Below are positions 58,306-64,000 of a DNA stretch of 64,000 bases, piece by piece. Below the pieces are notes generated by a model. That model made no database searches. It was not told the DNA's origin and saw nothing but the letters and a program-made list of their open reading frames with translations. Positions within the stretch are counted from its first letter, which is position 1, and every line of letters begins with the position of its first letter. The DNA is from Darksidea phi. Its lineage: Eukaryota; Ascomycota; Dothideomycetes; Pleosporales; Lentitheciaceae. The stretch covers positions 1-64,000 of the forward strand of contig JASJFT010000219.1 of NCBI GenBank assembly GCA_030770425.1. Reading direction: 5' to 3'. Position numbers and translations under genes: made by a program.

Positions 58306-59908
58306 TCATGCGCGGCTCATATTGGCACCCTCCTCACCCTTCTGCAGACCATACTTCTTGAGCCTGAAAACCTATTAGCACAACAATAACGCCTCCCAGA
58401 GGTTTGACGACTTACCTGATGCTCTGGATAGCAATAAACCCAGTCGTATCCATCGGGCTAAAGTTATCCAGTGTATCCATTGAAGCTTCCTCCTCAGAGT
58501 ACAGCTTCTCCGTCTTGCTTGACCTCCCTAACACATATGCATTCCCCTTGTACAGCTTTAGGCGGACCTCGCCATTCACACGACGCTGCGAGAACAGCAA
58601 CGAGTTCTCCACAAACTCGCGCTCGGGAGAGAAGTACATGCCATTGTACAGCTGGTAGCTCCAATGGTGGGTAACAAACTGATCACGGATAGAGCGGACC
58701 TGGGCATCCATGACGAGACCCTCAAGATCCAAATGAGCGAGGCGGAGGATGGTCATGGCTGGCGAGTCGTAGCAGCCGCGAGATTTGAGACCGATAAAGC
58801 GGTTTTCGACAATGTCGATGCGGCCAATGCCGTGAGTATAGCCGAGTTTGTTCAGGGCGGTAAACAGCTCAACGGAGTCGGTGTAGGTCTTTTCGGGAGT
58901 GATGACCTTGGTGGGGATGCCCTGCTCGAATTCCACGGTGATGTCGGTAGGCTCGTTAGGCGCGTTGAGCGGGCTGTCGGTCATGGTCCACATGTCATCC
59001 GGCGGGGAGACATCGGGGTCCTCAAGGATACCTATGCCGCTAATTAGATTCCGTCTCATCTTTCCCAACAACACAGTCTGTAAACATACCAGCCTCATAA
59101 CTGCAATGTGCCAAGTTGGCGTCCATAGACCATGGCTTCGCCTTTGTCGACGTTACCGGAATATTGTGCTTCTCCGCATAATCGAGCAAATCCTGCCTGC
59201 CTTTGAATCTATCGCAGAATTCAGGCAGCCTCCACGGCGCAATGACCTTGATGCTCGGCTGGAGCGTATAGAATGCCAACTCAAAGCGAACCTGATCATT
59301 GCCTTTGCTATACATTATTAGTGTGATTAATATTTTACATGTTATTGAGCCCATACCCAGTGCAACCATGCGACACAAAGTTGCAGTTCTCCTGCTGGGC
59401 GACGCGGATCTGAGCGCGGGCGATAACGGGGCGAGCGAGCGAGGTGCCAAGGAGGTAGCGGCCTTCGTAGGTAGCGTTGCATTGGACGGCGCGGAAGCAG
59501 AGCTCTTCGACGAATTCCTTTTGGAGATCGAGGATGACCTGTGAACGATCCAGCACGTTAGCTGAATAGACAAAAGCGCTAGTATATGGCAAGGAACGTA
59601 CCATCTTCTCCGCCCCAATCTTCAACGCCTTCTTCTCCACTTCATCCCATGGCTCATCCTGGCCCACATTGGCAAGGAAGCACACGACCTCATACCCTTC
59701 CTCAATAAGCCATCGCAAGATAGTCTAGGCACGTATAAGCCCTCATCTCACACGAATCCATCCCCTCGACCGCATAGTTGCGCATACCGATGTATCAAGG
59801 CCGCCTAATGACTCACGTCAGTACAATCCTCAGCCATCCGCACGATTCAACGCAGCAATTGGGAGCCAACATACCAGAGTAAGCCAAGCAAACGCGTCCC
59901 TTAGCCAT
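58306..59908 (-). CDS. ARG1: Argininosuccinate synthase
   Basis: Seven exons: 59875-59908, 59788-59804 (a 17-nt microexon), 59602-59724, 59357-59538, 59090-59307, 58416-59031 and 58306-58363. All phases agree and give 415 aa, the usual length. It joins citrulline and aspartate using ATP to make argininosuccinate in arginine synthesis, in the cytosol. The N-terminal PP-loop motif AYSGGLDTS is assembled across exons 1-2; further family blocks are [57 protein letters not shown] and a C-terminal [10 protein letters not shown]. The start ATG is set by the [13 protein letters not shown]-terminus. All key motifs are intact, marking core genome. Confidence 0.97.
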
Positions 59909-60476
59909 AATCCGTGATTTTAGCGTGGAAATGGGGTGTATGCGAGATCAACTTGTTTCGCAACAAAAAAAAGGGTTGTCGGTTTGCGGGGCAGGGCTCA
60001 GTTAGTTTATCAATAGCCCACCGCTCAAATTTTGTTGGCCCAAGCTCCTTCGACCGTTCCGATCTTCGGCTTAGCGCAGAACCTTTGCATGGCAGCCCTA
60101 CCGACACCAACCGACCGAAAAATCTCTGATATGGGCACGCACCGCATGATTCTCCTTGCAAGATCTGCTATTCATGAATGATCAAAGGAGCTATGATATC
60201 GCACAAAAGTGTGTCAACGCCTTCCCATGCAGAAACGCCTCGCTACATCCTCAGATCGCCGACGCCATACATGCAGATGCGTCCTCGCCAGGACCTGGTA
60301 AACATAGAAAGAGAAAGTACAAACAGAAAATGATATCCACATAATCCAAACCCAATAGGGCTGGCAAGCAATGGTATAGACAAAACAAATCCAAACTCCA
60401 GTAACGCCATGGTATCATCCCCCTCTAGAGATCTCATCATGATGTCCGTCCATCCGGAAACGCCGCCTTCGTTGGC
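59909..60476. other. Intergenic between ARG1 start and UBP stop
   Basis: This holds the ARG1 promoter and the ubiquitin protease 3' flank. No uORF with a clear arginine attenuator peptide was recognised, and no repeat. Confidence 0.55.
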
Positions 60477-63400
60477 TTAGATACCTCCGGCGACTCGCTC
60501 ACGTTCGTAGAAGACGACGTAGGCTTTCTCGTTCTGTAAACGGTCCTTCTCGGCCAGGTTGGCAGGCTCGAAATCGTGGATGCGCTCGTCGTTGAACTGC
60601 CGCCAACATCCCTTCGCTTTGTCTTTTACAAAAGCAATGTAATGGCCACTGCCGAGAGTATTACCGACATGCCAGATAACAGCGTACGCGTTGTACATGT
60701 ACGGTCCGTTCATAGCAGGATCAGTTCTTAGCCCAGTTAGCTGGGCAGCAGAATCCCGCGCATTTCCCGCGACATACGACTCCTGTTCCGGTGTGATGGC
60801 TGGCTCCATGAAAGGTCCCATATCCAGACCTTGGAGGGGGAAATAGACCGGCGTACGGATCTTGCGCGCACTTTCATTCCGGGAAGCGCTGAAGCGCTTG
60901 AAGTGTATCACAAGCGTATCTGGCGCTCGTGTAATAGTGATCTTCTTCGTAGCCTCGCGAGGCGCCTGACAACGGGGGCAGCGCCATGAGTCCTCCGTGT
61001 CCAAGCGTTCCGCTGAACAGTACGACCGTAAGCAATCCCGCACGTCACAGGCACGGTCGTGGGGTATCTCAACGCTAATGCTCCAGAAAGCTTCGTACTT
61101 GGTACTAGTAGTCCCACAGGTCGCACATGTCAGCTTGGAGGCATGCTGACCAGCAAACAAGTTGCCGATTAGGGAGTTGTCCCGGTGCAGGTAGCGGTTC
61201 CACTCGATCCTTGCTGCATACTGGCGAGGAAGTCTTTCTCGCGCCAACTCATCAGCGTCTGTGAGTTCTTTGAGCGGATGCTTATCCCATGCAGTGTTAA
61301 GATCCTCGTGGAGGAAATCCAGTACGAATTCGAGGAACTCTTTGGCATCTTGCTGCTCGTCGATTATCCAGTCTCGCCTGAAATGTCCACATATTCTCTA
61401 CTCCTTGTCAGTGACTTCTAGCAAGGTCAGGTCCATCTACTCACCCTGAATGTACTAGGACGAATAGCACTAGTGTCGCCTTTGTACAGATTGGAAAGCA
61501 ACGTCGCGTATGCTTCTGGCAAGATACCTTGGGTGCCTTTAAAATTATTTCTCTGAAGATCCTGGGCGTATCGCCCGGTCAAGAAAAGGCCGGTGAGGGC
61601 CGCATTTGCACTCAAACACTGAATAACCGAGTTCATGTAGCAAGTCACCCCGAAATTCATGAGACCAGTCCTATGCAAAGGAGCTTGGCCATGTCGTCCA
61701 GGCGATATATAAAGAGACGGCTGAGTGCCACTGCTCTGGCGGGCAAGCTGGCGCTCATGAACCCCGCTATAGCTGACCCGTGGCACAGATGGCGCTGGGC
61801 GGGAAGGAGCCTGAGGTATCGATGGAGCAACGTATTGACTCGCAGCTTGCGGTCGCGAAGGGGGAAGCACCATACTCTGCTGCTCTTCTATATCTGGAAA
61901 TCGTCGCATAAACTCCTCAGTGGTGCGATACATAGGGGATGTTGCCTCTTCGTCTTCTTCCTCGTAGGGTTGCTCCACGACGGACCTTCCTTTCCGAGCT
62001 TCTTCTAGCCATTTCCGTTGCTCTTCCTGGTCCATGGGTCTGTATTCGCGTTTGTGTCGATTTCCAAGGGGCATCCGCCCTGCATGGCCTACAGCAGGGA
62101 TCCTTCTCAGGCCGGGTGGCTTCGTCTGGCCATTTGCGACTAATGAAACTGTTGCCGACATTTTCAACGCTTGGGTCCCAACTAGATCTGCCCAGGCATC
62201 AATGCCCCCCATGAGAAATATTGGTGGTCGCTTTAGTGGCTTGTCCTGGTTAAATTCGTACAGTGTGTCGAACAATCGCTTGAGTGCAAGCTCATTCTCG
62301 TTTGGATTGTATCGTTGAAGGAATGCGTGTGTCTTGGTACATTCGTCGTAGTAGACCACCAAGTCATACTCATTCCGCCGTTCATACATGATTTGCTCTT
62401 CGTCTGGGGATATTACGAGTCGATCCTGTAGCTGTTCGGCCGAGAAGCCATCTTGCAGACTTGTCGGCTCTATACACATAATCGAGTGCACGAAGATGTG
62501 GCCCGAGTCGAACTCAGATCTGCTCCGTACGTCGATCAAAAGTACGTTGTACATCCGAATATAGTCGTACAATTTATCAGCAGTAATTTGAAGCTCAACA
62601 GGCTTATTAACGGATTTCCTTCTAGCCGAAAGGCCCTCTTGTATACCTGGCTGCGTTGGGAAATAACTGTCAGATTGTCCGTTTGCATTGGGCGCATGGC
62701 TGGATACGCTGGACGCGGCTAGGGAATTACTGCGGCCACCGGTGCCTACCATGCTTCTTGCGGTGCTACGCGGGGGGTTTATGTTGGCGGGCAGGATGAG
62801 ATTGCGGGCAGGACTATATGTGGGACTTGGCTCTTTGGGTAACGAAGCGGCTAGCTGTGTATCCAGCGGTAGTTTTGGCGGATACGACGGTACATGGGAG
62901 GTGGGGGGCATATCGCGAGGACCAAAAGGTCGATTGGAGTGATAGTCTGATGGCGACGGCATTTTGACAGAGAGATCGTGACTAGGGCGCCCAGAAGCAG
63001 TTTCGATCGGCGCTGCGACTCCTCTAAGCTTCGCGAATCGGTCCGCCAAATCATTCATGCCCACACCGTTGACAGATGAGGAGCTTTGATGTATGGCGCG
63101 GCCGTGAAGAGATTGGGGCTTTGGCTGGACTGGTGGCTTTCTCCGAGAAGGCTCGGGCTGGTTTGCGAGTGGAACGCGGCCTACAGGCGCTGTAGTGGGC
63201 ACACTAGGGAACATCAGCTCATCTTGAGGACGAGCAATTGCGCCATTTATCTGCCGAGAGCTCTGCGGCAGCTGCTCTGTGTACACACTATGCTGTGCGG
63301 CACCGTTTCTTTTGTTGTCGTTCAGGATGATCTCCTTGATGCGCGCAAATCTCTCCTCACTCGACCTGACTTCCCTGAGAAGCTGACCAAAGTCGCGATG

Positions 63401-63844
63401 CATCTGGCCGCGGCTCTGATCGATTCTGTCATAAAACTCACGATGGCCCGGTAGTACATCCGCTACGATTTGATACGCGACGAGGAATTCCCAGTATGCG
63501 CCGGCGGGCGAACGGCTGTTGAGCTGCACCTTGGCTTGGCTGAAATGGTACTTTCCGCTCTCTAAGACATGACCAATCTAGGTTGTTCAGCATAGACCTC
63601 TAAGCCAGAGCATGGGCGTATATACCGGGTACTGTCTCATTTCGTTCACCTTTTCCGAAGCTTTCGCAGCGATCTCGGCGAGGGCTGGATATATGCCGCC
63701 AGAACCGCTAGGGCCTCGGGTGTCGCCTGCTCCATCGCTACCCTTCCACGCGTCTGCACCGGGACCATGGGCGCTCTGTGGGTGGCCGTTCATGGCGTTC
63801 GCGGTACGGGAACCTGGGGGCGGCAAGGGAGCAGCAGCACTCAT
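60477..63844 (-). CDS. Ubiquitin carboxyl-terminal hydrolase with rhodanese domain (Doa4/Ubp5-like)
   Basis: Three exons: 63626-63844, 61445-63577 and 60477-61397; introns of 48 and 47 bp keep phase, giving 1090 aa. Residues about 55-160 form a helical region (QYPIGHVLESGKYHFSQAKV ... IVADVLPGHREFYDRID) like the USP8/Doa4 N-terminal domain. A long Pro/Ser linker follows, then a rhodanese domain (YNVLLIDVRSRSEFDSGHIF) near 400-520. The USP catalytic domain starts at GLMNFGVTCYMNS (nucleophile Cys near 719), with QQDAKEF, a Cys-x-x-Cys zinc ribbon (LTCATCGT and CPRCQ) and the His box SGHYIAFVKDK...W near 1036. The GVTC variant keeps the oxyanion Asn (MNFG). Doa4-type enzymes recover ubiquitin from cargo at endosomes. 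Catalytic residues are intact. Confidence 0.95.
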
Positions 63845-64000
63845 TACAACTCCTTAAAGGCTGCGCAACCTGGTCATGTTCAGAGTATAACGAGCGTAGG
63901 GGGAGTATGTATTCGTAGGTATGCGTGAACGTAGTAGGAATCGGAAAGTTGGTCTCAGCCTGGAACAGTGGTGGGGAACTCGATATTGAAAGACGGCGGA
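63845..64000. other. Upstream region of the ubiquitin protease gene
   Basis: Promoter/5' UTR sequence of the ubiquitin protease reaching the window edge. Nothing further recognised. Confidence 0.5.

Noticed and set aside
1..64000. CRISPR array, bacterial operons or phage elements
   Set aside because: Introns, RIP and fungal gene families show a eukaryotic chromosome; no regularly spaced repeat array is present.

Overview
The window comes from a filamentous ascomycete (Pezizomycotina) nuclear chromosome. Introns are about 45-75 nt with GTRAGT-like donors and CTRAC-like branch sites. Two AT-rich blocks contain retrotransposons riddled with transition-type stops, mostly TG to TA and CA to TA, which is the signature of repeat-induced point mutation (RIP). 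Fungal-only families (NACHT/STAND proteins with ankyrin repeats, SRPK-like kinase, DUF7025-type AAA ATPase) point the same way. I cannot name the genus.

Layout. 1-9.4 kb: an old minus-strand Ty1/Copia element interrupted by a complete but RIP-dead Ty3/Gypsy chromovirus (904-7169, 449-bp LTRs, TSD TAATA). 10.37-15.93 kb: a second, plus-strand RIP-dead Copia element (257-bp LTRs, TSD GAGTA). 16-20 kb: gene-poor sequence. 20-26.4 kb: a graveyard of decayed genes: fructosamine kinase-like, MFS transporter, and an isopenicillin-N-synthase-like dioxygenase whose 3' end is cut by a 161-bp solo LTR of the same family as the first Copia. A small F-box-like gene follows.

27-56 kb: an accessory gene block with a DUF7025-type AAA ATPase (27010-29410), a Q-rich coiled-coil protein, a DUF7708-type STAND-like protein without a P-loop, a giant membrane ankyrin protein (33833-38464), a Pogo/Fot1 fragment, a frameshifted DEDD exonuclease, an AT-rich relic, a NACHT protein with C2H2 fingers and ankyrin repeats (42021-45854), a SNF2 helicase (46444-49834), a serine hydrolase-NACHT-ankyrin protein (50176-54220) and an SRPK-like kinase with two upstream in-frame stops.

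56.7-58 kb holds a frame-decayed conserved fungal gene. From 58.3 kb the window becomes ordinary core genome: argininosuccinate synthase (seven exons, 415 aa) and a Doa4-like ubiquitin protease with a rhodanese domain (1090 aa).

The most notable architecture is that three STAND/NLR-like genes each start head-to-head with another gene across a short shared promoter (462, 589 and 251 bp). Partners are a coiled-coil protein, a SNF2 ATPase and a protein kinase. This resembles an innate-immunity or allorecognition neighbourhood beside a TE compartment; the functional reading is inference. Exon structures given below were derived by eye from splice signals and reading-frame continuity.
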